The position numbers and the translations under genes are program-made. The notes below the pieces were generated by a model, which saw only the letters and a program-made list of their open reading frames with translations, did no database searches and was not told the origin of the DNA. 64,000 nt of DNA from Acinetobacter gandensis (GTDB lineage: Bacteria > Pseudomonadota > Gammaproteobacteria > Pseudomonadales > Moraxellaceae). This document shows, one piece after another, positions 34,212 through 43,433 of the stretch. The stretch spans positions 1 to 64,000 of the forward strand of contig NZ_LZDS01000028.1 of NCBI RefSeq assembly GCF_001678755.1, written 5' to 3'. Within the stretch, counting starts at the first letter, position 1. Each line of letters starts with the position of its first letter.

Positions 34212-34729
34212 TTCAATTGATACTAGGTGGCGCACGTTCAGGAAAAAGCCGATTGGCTGAACAAAAAGCCAAAGACAGTGGCTTAAGTGTAACGTATGTT
34301 GCGACAGCGCAAGCCTATGACGATGAAATGCGTGAGCGAATACAGCATCACCAAGCAGACCGTCCTACAGATTGGGGTCTGGTTGAAGAACCGCTGTATT
34401 TAGCCGATCGCCTAGTGCAAATTGATCAAGCCAATCAACTTATTTTGGTGGACTGCATGACTTTGTGGATGAGTAATTTATTATTGAATGAACAGAAAGA
34501 TTTTCAGTCGCAGCAATGCCAAAAATTACTTGAAGTGCTTCCGACCTTAAAATCCGAAATTATTTTAGTCAGTAATGAAACTGGACTAGGCGTTGTACCT
34601 ATGGGGCAACTCAGTCGTAAATTTGTCGATGAATCTGGCCGCTTACATCAACAACTTGGTCAGATTGCTGACCACGTTGTGTTTTGTGTGGCCGGTTTTC
34701 CTATAGTGTTAAAAGGAGAAAGTAAATGA
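34208..34729 (+). CDS. cobU: Adenosylcobinamide kinase/guanylyltransferase
   Basis: 173 residues. P-loop GGARSGKS at 7-14, then VTYVATAQAYDDEMRERIQHH with the His used for the guanylyl intermediate, and VDCMTLWMSNLL and VSNETGLGVVP. It phosphorylates adenosylcobinamide and then transfers GMP to make adenosylcobinamide-GDP. It overlaps both neighbours by 4 bases, so expression is coupled. Confidence 0.96.
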   Translation: MIQLILGGARSGKSRLAEQKAKDSGLSVTYVATAQAYDDEMRERIQHHQADRPTDWGLVEEPLYLADRLVQIDQANQLILVDCMTLWMSNLLLNEQKDFQSQQCQKLLEVLPTLKSEIILVSNETGLGVVPMGQLSRKFVDESGRLHQQLGQIADHVVFCVAGFPIVLKGESK

Positions 34730-35778
34730 GCTGGTGGCTTGAAGCATGTAAACAACCAAGTATTGACGCAAAACAACAGGCTGAAGCACATCAGTTACAA
34801 CTGACCAAACCAACGGGCTCACTTTCTGAATTGGAAAATACCGCAGTTCAACTTGCTGCGCTACAAAATACTGTAAAACCTCAAGTTGATTTACCATGGA
34901 TCACCATCTTTGCAGGCGACCATGGGGTAATGGAAGAAAATATTTCAGCCTATCCGCAAGCGGTAACTCGCCAGATGTTGCAAAACTTTACGACTGGTGG
35001 TGCATGTATCAGTGTAATTGCCAAAGAATACCAAGCCAAACTGCAAGTGATTGACTGTGGTTCTGTGGGTGAAGCATACGAATATGCAGGTGTGGAGCGC
35101 TATTGCATTGCACAGGGCACAGAAAATTTTGCCAAAACTGTAGCAATGACCGAAGCGCAATGTCTACAAGCTTTAAACCTTGGGCGTAAAAGCGTTGAAG
35201 ATGCTGTAGCCGCGGGGGCGTCTATTTATGTCGCTGGGGAGATGGGTATTGGTAATACCTGTTCAGCGTCAGCAGTGGCTTGCTTTTTACTCAATGAACC
35301 TGCAGAAAAATTAACTGGTGTGGGAACAGGTATTCGCGCTGAACAATTAGCACATAAAAAGCAGGTCATTGATCAGGCTTTAGCATTGCATAGAGACTAT
35401 GTTGAAAATGATGCATTCAAAGCGTTGTGTGCTGTGGGCGGTTTAGAAATTGCCGCTATGACCGGTGCTTATATACGCTGTGCGCAATTGGGCATGCCGA
35501 TGGTGGTCGATGGCTTTATTACCACGGTATCTGCGTTACTTGCGGTGCGCCTGAATCCTGCCGTGCGTGATTGGATGCTGTTTGGACATCAGTCAGCGGA
35601 GTACGGTCATGTGCGTTTATTATCAGAACTGAATGCAAATCCATTACTCAAGTTGAATTTACGTTTAGGTGAAGGCAGCGGTGCGGGCGCAGCATTAGGC
35701 GTGATTCGCTTGGCATGCAGCCTGCATAACAATATGGCAACTTTTGCTCAAGCTGCCGTCATTGGTGAAAAAGTTTAA
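34726..35778 (+). CDS. cobT: Nicotinate-nucleotide--dimethylbenzimidazole phosphoribosyltransferase
   Basis: 350 residues, AAGGAGAAAGTAA upstream. Motifs PTGSLSELENTAVQLA, FAGDHGVMEENISAYPQAVT, GEMGIGNTCSASAV and the C-terminal GEGSGAGAALGVI are diagnostic. It activates the lower ligand base to alpha-ribazole 5'-phosphate from nicotinate mononucleotide. The general-base glutamate is in the GEGSG segment. Confidence 0.97.
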   Translation: MSWWLEACKQPSIDAKQQAEAHQLQLTKPTGSLSELENTAVQLAALQNTVKPQVDLPWITIFAGDHGVMEENISAYPQAVTRQMLQNFTTGGACISVIAKEYQAKLQVIDCGSVGEAYEYAGVERYCIAQGTENFAKTVAMTEAQCLQALNLGRKSVEDAVAAGASIYVAGEMGIGNTCSASAVACFLLNEPAEKLTGVGTGIRAEQLAHKKQVIDQALALHRDYVENDAFKALCAVGGLEIAAMTGAYIRCAQLGMPMVVDGFITTVSALLAVRLNPAVRDWMLFGHQSAEYGHVRLLSELNANPLLKLNLRLGEGSGAGAALGVIRLACSLHNNMATFAQAAVIGEKV

Positions 35779-36402
35779 ATGGAACATTTCCGTTTAGATA
35801 TTCTGCGTCATGGCGAAACCGAGTTGAGCCATACATTACGTGGCTCAACCGATGATGCATTGACAGAGTATGGCTGGCAGCAAATGCAGCAAACGATCAC
35901 TACTGCATTGCATGAAATTAATGCGAAAAGTCAGCCAGCTTGGGATGCCATATTTACTTCAGATTTGCAGCGTTGTCGTTTATTTGCTCAGGACTTATCT
36001 AAGCAATTAGATACTCCTGTATTTCAAAATGCGCAATTTCAAGAAATGCATTTTGGTGATTGGGAAGCGGTGTCTACCGAGCAAATTTATCAACAAAGTC
36101 CTGAACTGTTGTCACAGTTTTGGCAAAGTCCAAGTACATATACGCCACCAAATGCAGAAAGCATGCAACAGTTTCAACAGCGCATAGATTTAGGCATTCA
36201 ACAAATCGTAAAGCTTACGCAGAAAAATGCATGGCAGCGCGTATTGTTGGTTTCGCATGGCGGCGTGATCAAGCTTTTAAAATGTTTGGCCGAGCAAAAA
36301 CCGTTGGATGATTTGTTAAAAATGACTGCTGAATTGGGGCAGCTGAACGCGTTTAGCATTTACGATGCAGCGCATATTCGTCTTTGGGAGCAAAGAAAAT
36401 GA
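35779..36402 (+). CDS. cobC: Alpha-ribazole phosphatase (histidine phosphatase family)
   Basis: 207 residues. LRHGET at 9-14 carries the phosphorylated His11; later SDLQRCR, FQEMHFGDWE and VSHGGVIKLL complete the family. It removes phosphate from alpha-ribazole 5'-phosphate or from adenosylcobalamin 5'-phosphate. It begins directly at the cobT stop, and its last bases overlap the cobS start. The functional name rests on the operon, as the family is broad. Confidence 0.9.
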   Translation: MEHFRLDILRHGETELSHTLRGSTDDALTEYGWQQMQQTITTALHEINAKSQPAWDAIFTSDLQRCRLFAQDLSKQLDTPVFQNAQFQEMHFGDWEAVSTEQIYQQSPELLSQFWQSPSTYTPPNAESMQQFQQRIDLGIQQIVKLTQKNAWQRVLLVSHGGVIKLLKCLAEQKPLDDLLKMTAELGQLNAFSIYDAAHIRLWEQRK

Positions 36403-37145
36403 TGCCATTTTTTATTGCTTTACAGTTTTTGACGACGTTTCCCATCCAACTCAAAGCCATGCCGAGCAAACACCAAAATGGTCAATCTTTGCTGTTTTAT
36501 CCTGTGGTGGGATTGATCATTGGCGGCATATTAGCGCTGCTCGCGTTTACACTACAAAGCCTGCCGATTATTCTGCTCAGCAGTATTATTTTGGTTGTCT
36601 GGATCTGGCTGACAGGTGGTTTGCATTTAGATGGTATGGCAGATACTGCAGACGCGTGGGTCGGCGGTTTTGGTGATGCTGAACGTACTTTAAAAATTAT
36701 GAAAGACCCCGCCTGTGGCCCGATTGGTGTGCTGAGTCTAGTCATTATTTGCTTGCTAAAATGGTCAGCCATTTATGTATTACTGCAAAAGCAGCAATTT
36801 TTGGCGTTGATATTATTTCCAATTTTAGGCAGGCTCGCGCCGCTGTTTCTATTTCTCACCACCCAATATGTTCGTGAAAAAGGCTTGGGTTCATCGCTGG
36901 CCGAATATATACCGAGAACATGGGCATTGGTGGTTTTTGTACTATGCTTAGCGGCTAGTTTTTACTTTTCGTGGCTTGGGATGATCTGCCTTGTGGTTTT
37001 TGTTTTGACCTTAGTCTATTTGCGCCTCAAGTTTATTCAGCGTATAGGCGGTGTTACTGGTGATACCATTGGCGCAGCAATTGAAATTTCTGAATTATCG
37101 AGTTTGATTGCATTTGTGATTGGATTGCATTATTGGGTCAATTAA
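36399..37145 (+). CDS. cobS: Adenosylcobinamide-GDP ribazoletransferase
   Basis: 248 residues from the ATG at 36399 (GGGAGCAAAGAAA upstream, ATGA overlap with cobC); the frame is open back to 36384. Motifs FLTTFP, GGLHLDGMADTADAWVGG and MKDPACGPIGV are typical of CobS, with about six membrane helices. It joins alpha-ribazole to adenosylcobinamide-GDP to complete the cobalamin lower loop at the inner membrane. Confidence 0.95.
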   Translation: MMPFFIALQFLTTFPIQLKAMPSKHQNGQSLLFYPVVGLIIGGILALLAFTLQSLPIILLSSIILVVWIWLTGGLHLDGMADTADAWVGGFGDAERTLKIMKDPACGPIGVLSLVIICLLKWSAIYVLLQKQQFLALILFPILGRLAPLFLFLTTQYVREKGLGSSLAEYIPRTWALVVFVLCLAASFYFSWLGMICLVVFVLTLVYLRLKFIQRIGGVTGDTIGAAIEISELSSLIAFVIGLHYWVN

Positions 37146-37211
37146 CTTTTTATAGAATCGAAAGTAATGTGGTTGGATAATTGTAAAATTTAAACACCAA
37201 AAAATATTCGT

Positions 37212-37242
37212 AAAAAAGGACTTCAGCTGAAGTCCTTTTTTA
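37212..37242 (+). terminator. Terminator of the cobalamin operon (and convergent porin gene)
   Basis: AAAAAAGGACTTCAGCTGAAGTCCTTTTTTAC: perfect palindrome with A and T runs, works in both directions between convergent genes. Confidence 0.93.
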
Positions 37243-37268
37243 CATCTCAATATATTATTTTTTAAGAA

Positions 37269-38531
37269 TTAGAATGAATAACCAATATTTAAACCATAAC
37301 CAATCGCATGGTTGTCACTAAATTTACCGGCTTCAGTGTGTGCACCAGTAACAGCATCAGCATCGCCTAACCAGAAATATTTAACGCCTGCACCAATAAA
37401 GTAATTTTTTGCAGGGTTGAAACGTACACCTGTACCCACAGACCAATAGCCTTCAGTTGGGCCAAGTGTTGTTACGGGATTACCTGCACCAGTGTCATAA
37501 CCGACAGAGATATTGGCACCCCAGTGATCATTAAATTTACGTGCAACACCCACAGTCACAGAGATTTGATCATCTTTATAGTCAATTAGATTAAAACCAT
37601 TCGGTTTGTTAATCTCAGGTTTCATTTGACCTACGGCAGATGAGACAAGACCAAATTTATTTGGACGAACCTCAAAGTTTGACCAATTCACCCAACGTAA
37701 ATTTGCAAAGGCAATGGTATTTGCCATGATGCCAGTTTGGAAATCAAGGTTAACCGATTGTGGAGTAGAAAAACTAAAGTTTCCGTCTGCCTGGCTTGCC
37801 TGACGCAAGAAAGGAACAACACCTGCTACAGCATCTGTGTCCAAGCCAAAATTTTCATAGGCATCTATTTTATGTTTGACTTCAGAACGATATGTAATTG
37901 AGGCTTTCAGGGCTATTTCAGGAATTTGATAAGCAGCACCTGCTAGCCAACCCCAAGACCAGTCCGTACCAGTTTCTAAATCATAACCGTTTAATACGGA
38001 ATAAAGCTCACCACGCAATTTCACGCTACCATTTACAGACTGATACATCGGACCTGCATAAATATTCCAATTTTCATTAGGTTGGTAACCAATCAGCATT
38101 GAAATATTTTCTGTTTTGACTTGAACCGACGTACCACCTTGAGCTGTTGAACCGACCATACCCGTGGTGTAATTCAAACCATCGACAATTTTATCTGTCG
38201 GTTTTGCGACAAAAGCATTATCACCGCTGTATTCAGCATCTGCACCATAAGGCTGGTCATAAATCAAACCCAAAGTAATATGATCCGTCGCTTGGACTTT
38301 AATAGCTGCAGCAGGGAAATAGTAATCTCCCGCCATATTAGGTGCTGAATTTCCAAATTTATCTTGACCCGATACGCTTGGATCAAGCACGGAAATACCC
38401 GCTTCAGCATAATTACCCGGTTGAAGAAACGCACTAATTGATTGGCCTGAGCGATCAAGTCCGCCTGCATAAATCGTTGTAGTAGAAAATAGGCTAAGGA
38501 ATATGGCAGTGTGGATCGCCGTGCGTTTCAT
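37269..38531 (-). CDS. FadL/OmpP1 family outer membrane transporter
   Basis: 420 residues with a signal peptide (cleavage likely after IYA at about 22). The mature N-terminus GGLDRSGQSISAFLQPG is the FadL-type plug start, and the body shows alternating beta strands ending in a terminal aromatic residue, NIGYSF, as required for barrel assembly. FadL proteins carry long-chain fatty acids or hydrophobic compounds through the outer membrane. Beside alkM and several acyl-CoA dehydrogenases in this window, uptake of fatty acids or alkanes is reasonable. It is monocistronic. Confidence 0.92.
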   Translation of the reverse strand: MKRTAIHTAIFLSLFSTTTIYAGGLDRSGQSISAFLQPGNYAEAGISVLDPSVSGQDKFGNSAPNMAGDYYFPAAAIKVQATDHITLGLIYDQPYGADAEYSGDNAFVAKPTDKIVDGLNYTTGMVGSTAQGGTSVQVKTENISMLIGYQPNENWNIYAGPMYQSVNGSVKLRGELYSVLNGYDLETGTDWSWGWLAGAAYQIPEIALKASITYRSEVKHKIDAYENFGLDTDAVAGVVPFLRQASQADGNFSFSTPQSVNLDFQTGIMANTIAFANLRWVNWSNFEVRPNKFGLVSSAVGQMKPEINKPNGFNLIDYKDDQISVTVGVARKFNDHWGANISVGYDTGAGNPVTTLGPTEGYWSVGTGVRFNPAKNYFIGAGVKYFWLGDADAVTGAHTEAGKFSDNHAIGYGLNIGYSF

Positions 38532-38878
38532 ATGGGATACCCCGAAAAATTAACGCGTGAAAAATACCATAAATAAATTTATATGAAAGGGCTTAATAAA
38601 TTGTAAGTATCTAAAATAAAATGAAAAATAATAAAAGTACATTTGTATATTTATGATTTATAAAACATATTTAGATTTATCTTGACCATAATGACAGTTT
38701 TAGCCAAATAAACTGTTTGTTTGCTATTTAATCATTTTAAAATCAATGCTTCATTAATGGGTTATTCGAGTTAAAACTAAAAAGAAAAACACTCAGCTTA
38801 AATTTTGATTTTAGGCAGCTGAAGGTCAGGAAAAAAATTGTAGTGAAAATTTCAAGATTTAATATCTTCAATAAAAAA
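38532..38878. other. Upstream region of the FadL gene
   Basis: This AT-rich gap of about 350 bases should contain the promoter of the leftward FadL gene. I see no palindromic operator and no open frame of note. Confidence 0.45.
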
Positions 38879-38900
38879 AGCCTTGATTCAGTCAAGGCTT
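38874..38900 (-). terminator. Terminator of lrgAB
   Basis: AAGCCTTGA-TTCAG-TCAAGGCTT; read leftward it is followed by a long T run (TTTTTTTATTG). It lies about 46 bases past the lrgB stop. Confidence 0.88.
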
Positions 38901-38946
38901 AAAGAAACATTCTTAAAATTAAAAAGGCATCAAAAATAGATCAAAT

Positions 38947-39657
38947 TTAGCCCAGAGCATAAACCACTAAGTGAATAATTGACGGGCCAAGTAAAACCAT
39001 AAATACGCCAGCAAGCACCATGCTTAAACAGGCTGCGACGCCTTCTTCCTTATGACGCATAAAGGCTTTACTCGTACCAAAACCATGTGCTGCATTGCCT
39101 AACGCGGCACCTTGTGCAAAGCGAGAATGTAGTTTTAGTCCTGCTAAAACGAGATCTGCCAACGCCACACCTGCAATACCCGTAATCATGGTGAATAGAA
39201 TCACTAATTCGACAGAACCGCCAATATTATTGGTTAGCTCCATTGCGAAAGGGGTAGAGATTGAACGTGCCATCAAACTGAACGATGTTTCTTGATCAAA
39301 ATGAAATATTTTAGCCAAGTAAAAAGCACTGATCACACCTGCTAGCATTCCAAACACGATACCTAAACAAATACTGATGGCGTGCTTATGAATCACTTGG
39401 CGATATTCATAAATGGGGATAGCAAAAGCTACAGTTGCTGGCCCCAACATCCAAACAATCCACTGACTTTCTTGCATATAGGTATCGTAAGATACATGGA
39501 AAATGGTCATGAATACGATCAGTAGAAAGGGTACAAAAAGTGCTGGCGAAAACAGCATATAGGGGAATCTGCGATGCAATTTTTTAACCAGCACATAGCC
39601 GATTAAGGTCATTACAAAACATAATACAGACATACTATCGAATTGCATGAAATTCAT
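38947..39657 (-). CDS. lrgB: LrgB/CidB family membrane protein
   Basis: 236 residues with about seven hydrophobic helices and the family motifs ATVAFAIPIYEYRQ, RSISTPFAMELTNNIGG, and AAHGFGTSKAFM. LrgB proteins pair with LrgA, a holin-like protein, and affect murein hydrolase activity or metabolite (for example pyruvate) export at the inner membrane. It overlaps the lrgA stop by 4 bases. Confidence 0.93.
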   Translation of the reverse strand: MNFMQFDSMSVLCFVMTLIGYVLVKKLHRRFPYMLFSPALFVPFLLIVFMTIFHVSYDTYMQESQWIVWMLGPATVAFAIPIYEYRQVIHKHAISICLGIVFGMLAGVISAFYLAKIFHFDQETSFSLMARSISTPFAMELTNNIGGSVELVILFTMITGIAGVALADLVLAGLKLHSRFAQGAALGNAAHGFGTSKAFMRHKEEGVAACLSMVLAGVFMVLLGPSIIHLVVYALG

Positions 39658-40115
39658 AGTGTTTTACCTGCTGTATTGACGTCGATTGCATCATGTTCAT
39701 TAGATGCTTTGTTTTTTCTTCCGTTTAATTTTTTTTCTAATTTAAAGCCGAGGGCGACCGTAAATGCTGTTATGACCATGACGCAAAGTGTACCAAGTAC
39801 AACAGACAATACCAATTGCCATCCCGAAGTCAAAAATAACGCCTTATATTTTATCAAACCGACTACACATGGAATAAAAAACAAAACCAGTTCTGCCAAA
39901 ATGAAGTCAGTCCCTTGTTTAATCCAATGCATCTTAAAAATGCCACTTAATAATGCAGCCAGTAGTAATAACAAACCAATAACACCGCCAGAAATCGGTA
40001 AGTTAAACCAGCTTTGAATACATGTACCGAGCCACCAAATAAAGATTAGTAGGCCAAGTTGAGAAAGTGTTTTTGCCAAAGAAATAAATCGCGAAGGCGT
40101 GTTTTGAGTATCCAT
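39654..40115 (-). CDS. lrgA: CidA/LrgA family holin-like protein
   Basis: 153 residues, four membrane segments. Motifs LPISGGVIGLLLLL and FFIPCVVGLIKY are diagnostic of the CidA/LrgA family. The C-terminal tail is charged (LEKKLNGRKNKASNEHDAID) and cytoplasmic. It is the first gene of lrgAB and divergent from a LysR regulator, an arrangement like cidABR. A clear ribosome site before the ATG is missing. Confidence 0.92.
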   Translation of the reverse strand: MDTQNTPSRFISLAKTLSQLGLLIFIWWLGTCIQSWFNLPISGGVIGLLLLLAALLSGIFKMHWIKQGTDFILAELVLFFIPCVVGLIKYKALFLTSGWQLVLSVVLGTLCVMVITAFTVALGFKLEKKLNGRKNKASNEHDAIDVNTAGKTL

Positions 40116-40218
40116 GAGGAGAAAAGCAATTGGTACAAAGGAGATAGAGCTATTTTAAAAGTGTGTCGGATGTATAATTATGAATAATTAAATATAAATT
40201 ATGCCTAAATGGAATAAT

Positions 40219-41118
40219 ATGGATTTTAAGAATCTCAAAGTCTTTGTCACTATTGTACAAAAGCAAAGTTTTAGTCATGCAGCAGAGAGCCTATTTGTCA
40301 CTCAACCTACGATTAGTAAGTTAATACGACAGTTAGAAGAAGAAATTGGCGTTCCTTTATTCCATAAAGGAGATGCGGGGCGTAAACGTGAAGCACAATT
40401 GACTTACATGGGTGAGCAAATATATCAGCATGCGTTGGTTATTTTAAATGAGCAACAACGTATGTTTGAAACTGTGGCGCAGGTCAGAGCTTTAAAACAA
40501 GGAAAGCTCACCATCGGCTTGCCACCATTAGGTTCGGTGTTATTAAGTACCTTGATAGCACAGTTTCATAAGCAATATCCTAATATTGAGTTAAGTTTTT
40601 TTGAGGTAGGTGCGAATGGAATTGAAGACGCCATTTTAAAAAAACAAATTGATGTGGGGATTATTCTCGGACATTTAAAACCCGTACTAAGTGGTATTCA
40701 AATTATGGACTCACCACTTTGTTTACTTTCACGTAAAGAATCGCAATGGCGCAATAGAAACAAAGTGTCACTGATTGAACTTAAAGAAGAGTCTTTTCTA
40801 TTGTATGCCGATACGTTCACGCTGAATAATATGATTATTCAAGCTTCAAACTATGTTGGTTTTGAACCGAATGTCGTGTGTAAAAGTAGTCAATGGGACT
40901 TCATTGCAAAAATGGTCGAATCAAATGTCGGTATTGCGCTTTTACCTAAAATTTATTGTGATCAGCTTGATCATGATAAATACAATGTAAGTGTACTGGA
41001 AAATCCAAATTTAAACTGGACCTTAAACATGGCCTGGAATACGACGGTTGCGATGAGTCCATCCACAAGAGCATGGCTTGAAATCATTGAAGATAATAAA
41101 GATCAGATCCATTTCTAA
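40219..41118 (+). CDS. LysR family regulator divergent from lrgAB
   Basis: 299 residues from the ATG at 40219 (TGGA upstream); the frame opens 18 bases earlier. The N-terminal helix-turn-helix is MDFKNLKVFVTIVQ followed by SFSHAAESLFVTQPTISKLI, and the C-terminal part is a type-2 periplasmic-binding fold. It is similar in length and placement to CidR/CynR-type regulators, which activate the neighbouring cid/lrg operon in response to acetate or overflow metabolism. The 85-base divergent gap should hold its operator (T-N11-A type), not assigned by eye. Confidence 0.9.
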   Translation: MDFKNLKVFVTIVQKQSFSHAAESLFVTQPTISKLIRQLEEEIGVPLFHKGDAGRKREAQLTYMGEQIYQHALVILNEQQRMFETVAQVRALKQGKLTIGLPPLGSVLLSTLIAQFHKQYPNIELSFFEVGANGIEDAILKKQIDVGIILGHLKPVLSGIQIMDSPLCLLSRKESQWRNRNKVSLIELKEESFLLYADTFTLNNMIIQASNYVGFEPNVVCKSSQWDFIAKMVESNVGIALLPKIYCDQLDHDKYNVSVLENPNLNWTLNMAWNTTVAMSPSTRAWLEIIEDNKDQIHF

Positions 41119-41465
41119 CATGGAAATAATGATGAGAGCGTATGAGTCTGTACAAGACGTATTTCAGAAGTTTTTTAAGTTAAGCCATCATAGGGTGGCG
41201 ATATCATTGATCGATAGTTAAGGGATTTTTATTGTGGAAAGTCTTTTTAATTGATCTATGTCGAAAGTAATTATTCTGGAACTTTAACTCCTTAGGAGAT
41301 ATACAGTCAATAGTTCTGTCTAGCATCATAAAGCCTTCAATTTAACAAACCCCACTTCATTTTATCTTTTATCAAAAGAACACGAAGCAAATGAATGTTT
41401 TTGCAAAAAGCTGATGAATGGATTAATTTGTTCATATAGGGTTTATTAACAGGCGTAATTTAAAG
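41119..41465. other. Intergenic region between LysR and HxlR genes
   Basis: About 350 bases, same-strand genes on both sides. There is no convincing terminator, open frame or palindrome. The HxlR promoter must lie in the right half. Confidence 0.45.
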
Positions 41466-41945
41466 ATGAAATGGGAAGACATTGGACAACAGCCGTGTTC
41501 AATTGCACGGGCACAATCTGTGCTGGGTGATCGTTGGACCATGCTCATCATTCGTAACGCCTTTATGGGGATTCGCCGTTTTGACGATTTTCAAGAAAAT
41601 TTAGGTGTGACACGCCATGTTTTATCAGATCGATTAAAGCGACTGGTTGAAGAAGATATTTTAGTTAAACAACCATATATTGACCGGCAAGAACGTTTTG
41701 AATATCGCCTGACTCAAAAAGGTTTGGATCTATATCCGATATTGTTAGCAATGACTCATTGGGCTGATCAATATATGGATGGCGGTAAAGGCTCGCCAGT
41801 TGAATATGTTCACAAGCGTTGTGGTCAAACATTTAAACCTGTGATGGTGTGTTCATGCTGTGGTGAGCAAATACAGGCAAAGCAAGTAAAACCCGTATTT
41901 ACTCAAGCCTATTTCAATGCTATGAATCAACTCAAACAGGCTTGA
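41466..41945 (+). CDS. HxlR family transcriptional regulator
   Basis: 159 residues. The HxlR winged helix is unmistakable: CSIARAQSVLGDRWTMLIIR, then RRFDDFQENLGVTRHVLSDRL and LVEEDILVKQPY for the recognition helix and wing. A C-terminal extension contains a possible metal site, HKRCGQTFKPVMVCSCCGEQ, with four cysteines and a histidine. HxlR proteins often respond to aldehydes, quinones or redox state; the cysteine cluster here could bind zinc or sense thiol state. No target gene is obvious: it is followed by convergent tusE. Confidence 0.9.
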   Translation: MKWEDIGQQPCSIARAQSVLGDRWTMLIIRNAFMGIRRFDDFQENLGVTRHVLSDRLKRLVEEDILVKQPYIDRQERFEYRLTQKGLDLYPILLAMTHWADQYMDGGKGSPVEYVHKRCGQTFKPVMVCSCCGEQIQAKQVKPVFTQAYFNAMNQLKQA

Positions 41946-42011
41946 TTTCTAATTTTTGAATTAGCTAAATACTTAATATTTAAGTTTATAAACAGACATT
42001 ATAATATCAAA

Positions 42012-42323
42012 TTATAAGCAGTTTGCTGGTTTTGGAACGCCCGCAAGTCGGCTTAAATGTCGAGCAACTAGGCCTGTATTAAATCTCTCTTGTAGTAGTG
42101 CATTGTTAATATCAGCACTAATTGTTTTCATTAAATATTTAATCAGTGGACGTGTTGCAGGCGAATGTCCAAATTGTTGATAGAACTGACGTACACCTTG
42201 TAAAATTTCATAATGCCAAGGGCTGAGTTGCAGGTCTAAAGTATTTGCCAATTCTTGGGCTACGGCTTCATTCCAAATAGTGTAATCGACTAAATGACCA
42301 TCTTGATCAAGTTCGAGATTCAT
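42012..42323 (-). CDS. tusE: TusE/DsrC sulfur carrier
   Basis: 103 residues. Motifs HLVDYTIWNEAVAQELA, LSPWHYEILQGVRQFYQQFGHSPATRPLIKYL and the C-terminal PKPANCL, whose penultimate cysteine is the sulfur acceptor. TusE takes persulfide from TusBCD and passes it to MnmA for 2-thiolation of tRNA wobble uridine. The second, upstream DsrC cysteine of dissimilatory sulfur oxidisers is absent, which agrees with a tRNA role. Confidence 0.93.
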   Translation of the reverse strand: MNLELDQDGHLVDYTIWNEAVAQELANTLDLQLSPWHYEILQGVRQFYQQFGHSPATRPLIKYLMKTISADINNALLQERFNTGLVARHLSRLAGVPKPANCL

Positions 42324-42367
42324 ATTATTTCCGATATTTCTTTAAATACTCAATACAATATGAGTAC

Positions 42368-42655
42368 TTATTTAAGTGTAATACAACGTTGATATTTTAA
42401 ACACAAGTCCGCAAATTCTGCATAAGTACAGACATGCATATGGTTAAAGTGAACATCGCAACCTAATATTTGTGCGTCGTTGTCTAATACAAAACACGTT
42501 CCTAACTTTTGTATTTGTTCATCCGCAATATGTAAGACAGCTTCACCCATGAGGACTAAGGCATCGCCAGTGGTATAGACACTTTGTAATTGCTGTATAT
42601 GTTGTAATGTATTGGAATAACAAGACTGTACAAGATAAAGACTATTGTTTGACAT
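42368..42655 (-). CDS. tusB: TusB/DsrH sulfur relay subunit
   Basis: 95 residues with the DsrEFH fold: LYLVQSCYSNTLQHIQQ, then DALVLMGEAVLHIAD. It is a structural subunit of the TusBCD complex, which receives sulfur on TusD. It follows tusC by 14 bases and precedes tusE by 44. Confidence 0.88.
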   Translation of the reverse strand: MSNNSLYLVQSCYSNTLQHIQQLQSVYTTGDALVLMGEAVLHIADEQIQKLGTCFVLDNDAQILGCDVHFNHMHVCTYAEFADLCLKYQRCITLK

Positions 42656-42669
42656 AGATTATTACTCAC

Positions 42670-43020
42670 TCACCAATACAAGATATGGTCAAAACGCTGA
42701 ACGAATTCAGTGTTGAATTCGATAAATTCAAGTTCTTGTTCAGATTTTTGAACAAATGGGTGTTGAGTATTTTTTTGCTCAATGAGTATTGGTGTTAAAT
42801 CATAAAACTCAAAACTATCAACCATGTTTGAAGCAAGTTTAAAGGCATGCTTTAACTGATCAAATTGTTGATCTGTTTGTAATAGGCTTAGGGCAGCATC
42901 TTTAAGTAGTACTTTTACATCACAACCAAATGTAGCCAATACCATGGTGGCAGATAAGCTCTCATGCACTTGTAAACTTGCTAGATTTGCATGGGTGAGT
43001 ACAACGAGTACAGTTTTCAC
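42670..43020 (-). CDS. tusC: TusC/DsrF sulfur relay subunit
   Basis: 116 residues, GTG start with TAGGAATATTTT upstream. The DsrEF fold is seen in VLVVLTHANLASLQVHESLSATM and FGCDVKVLLKDAALSLL. Second gene of tusDCBE, it packs with TusB and TusD in the hexameric complex. Confidence 0.9.
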   Translation of the reverse strand: MKTVLVVLTHANLASLQVHESLSATMVLATFGCDVKVLLKDAALSLLQTDQQFDQLKHAFKLASNMVDSFEFYDLTPILIEQKNTQHPFVQKSEQELEFIEFNTEFVQRFDHILYW

Positions 43021-43064
43021 AAAATATTCCTATTAAATCCAACAAATATTTGGAAATTTGAGAC

Positions 43065-43433
43065 TTAGAATTGAATTAAGCGGTCAGCAGATTGCACGGC
43101 ATCTGCAAGTTCACCTAAACCAACCAGTTCAAACTGATCTGCAAGGTTATGTTGCTGTAAGTTATGTCGCTGCGCATTTTCTGCATCGCTAATTCCTCGT
43201 GCTAAGGCTGCACTCACACAAACAGGTAGCCGGATCTCAAGCTTTTGCCATTCGCTTGTGAGTTTACGCTGATCGTCAGGTACCCATTGCAGGGCGTTTG
43301 CTACATTGACACCATCTTGATAAAAGAAAACCCGAAAGCTTTCATTTTTTTGTTTCAAAGCTTGTGCAAGGCCAAATGCATGCCAAGCATGAATTGAAGT
43401 TGGTGAGGAGGTAATTAGTAATAAAGTACTCAT
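43065..43433 (-). CDS. tusD: TusD/DsrE sulfurtransferase subunit
   Basis: 122 residues. ITSSPTSIHAWHAFGLAQAL begins the fold, FRVFFYQDGVNVANAL follows, and the active cysteine is in LPVCVSAALARGI (near residue 71). It accepts sulfur from TusA and gives it to TusE. First gene of the operon, which has no clear promoter by eye. Confidence 0.92.
   Translation of the reverse strand: MSTLLLITSSPTSIHAWHAFGLAQALKQKNESFRVFFYQDGVNVANALQWVPDDQRKLTSEWQKLEIRLPVCVSAALARGISDAENAQRHNLQQHNLADQFELVGLGELADAVQSADRLIQF

Noticed and set aside
34208..37145. De novo cobalamin biosynthesis
   Set aside because: Only late-stage and salvage genes (cobU, cobT, cobC, cobS) are present; no corrin ring genes in the window.
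38947..40115. Phage holin cassette
   Set aside because: The motifs are those of chromosomal LrgA/LrgB with a LysR regulator, and no phage genes are nearby.
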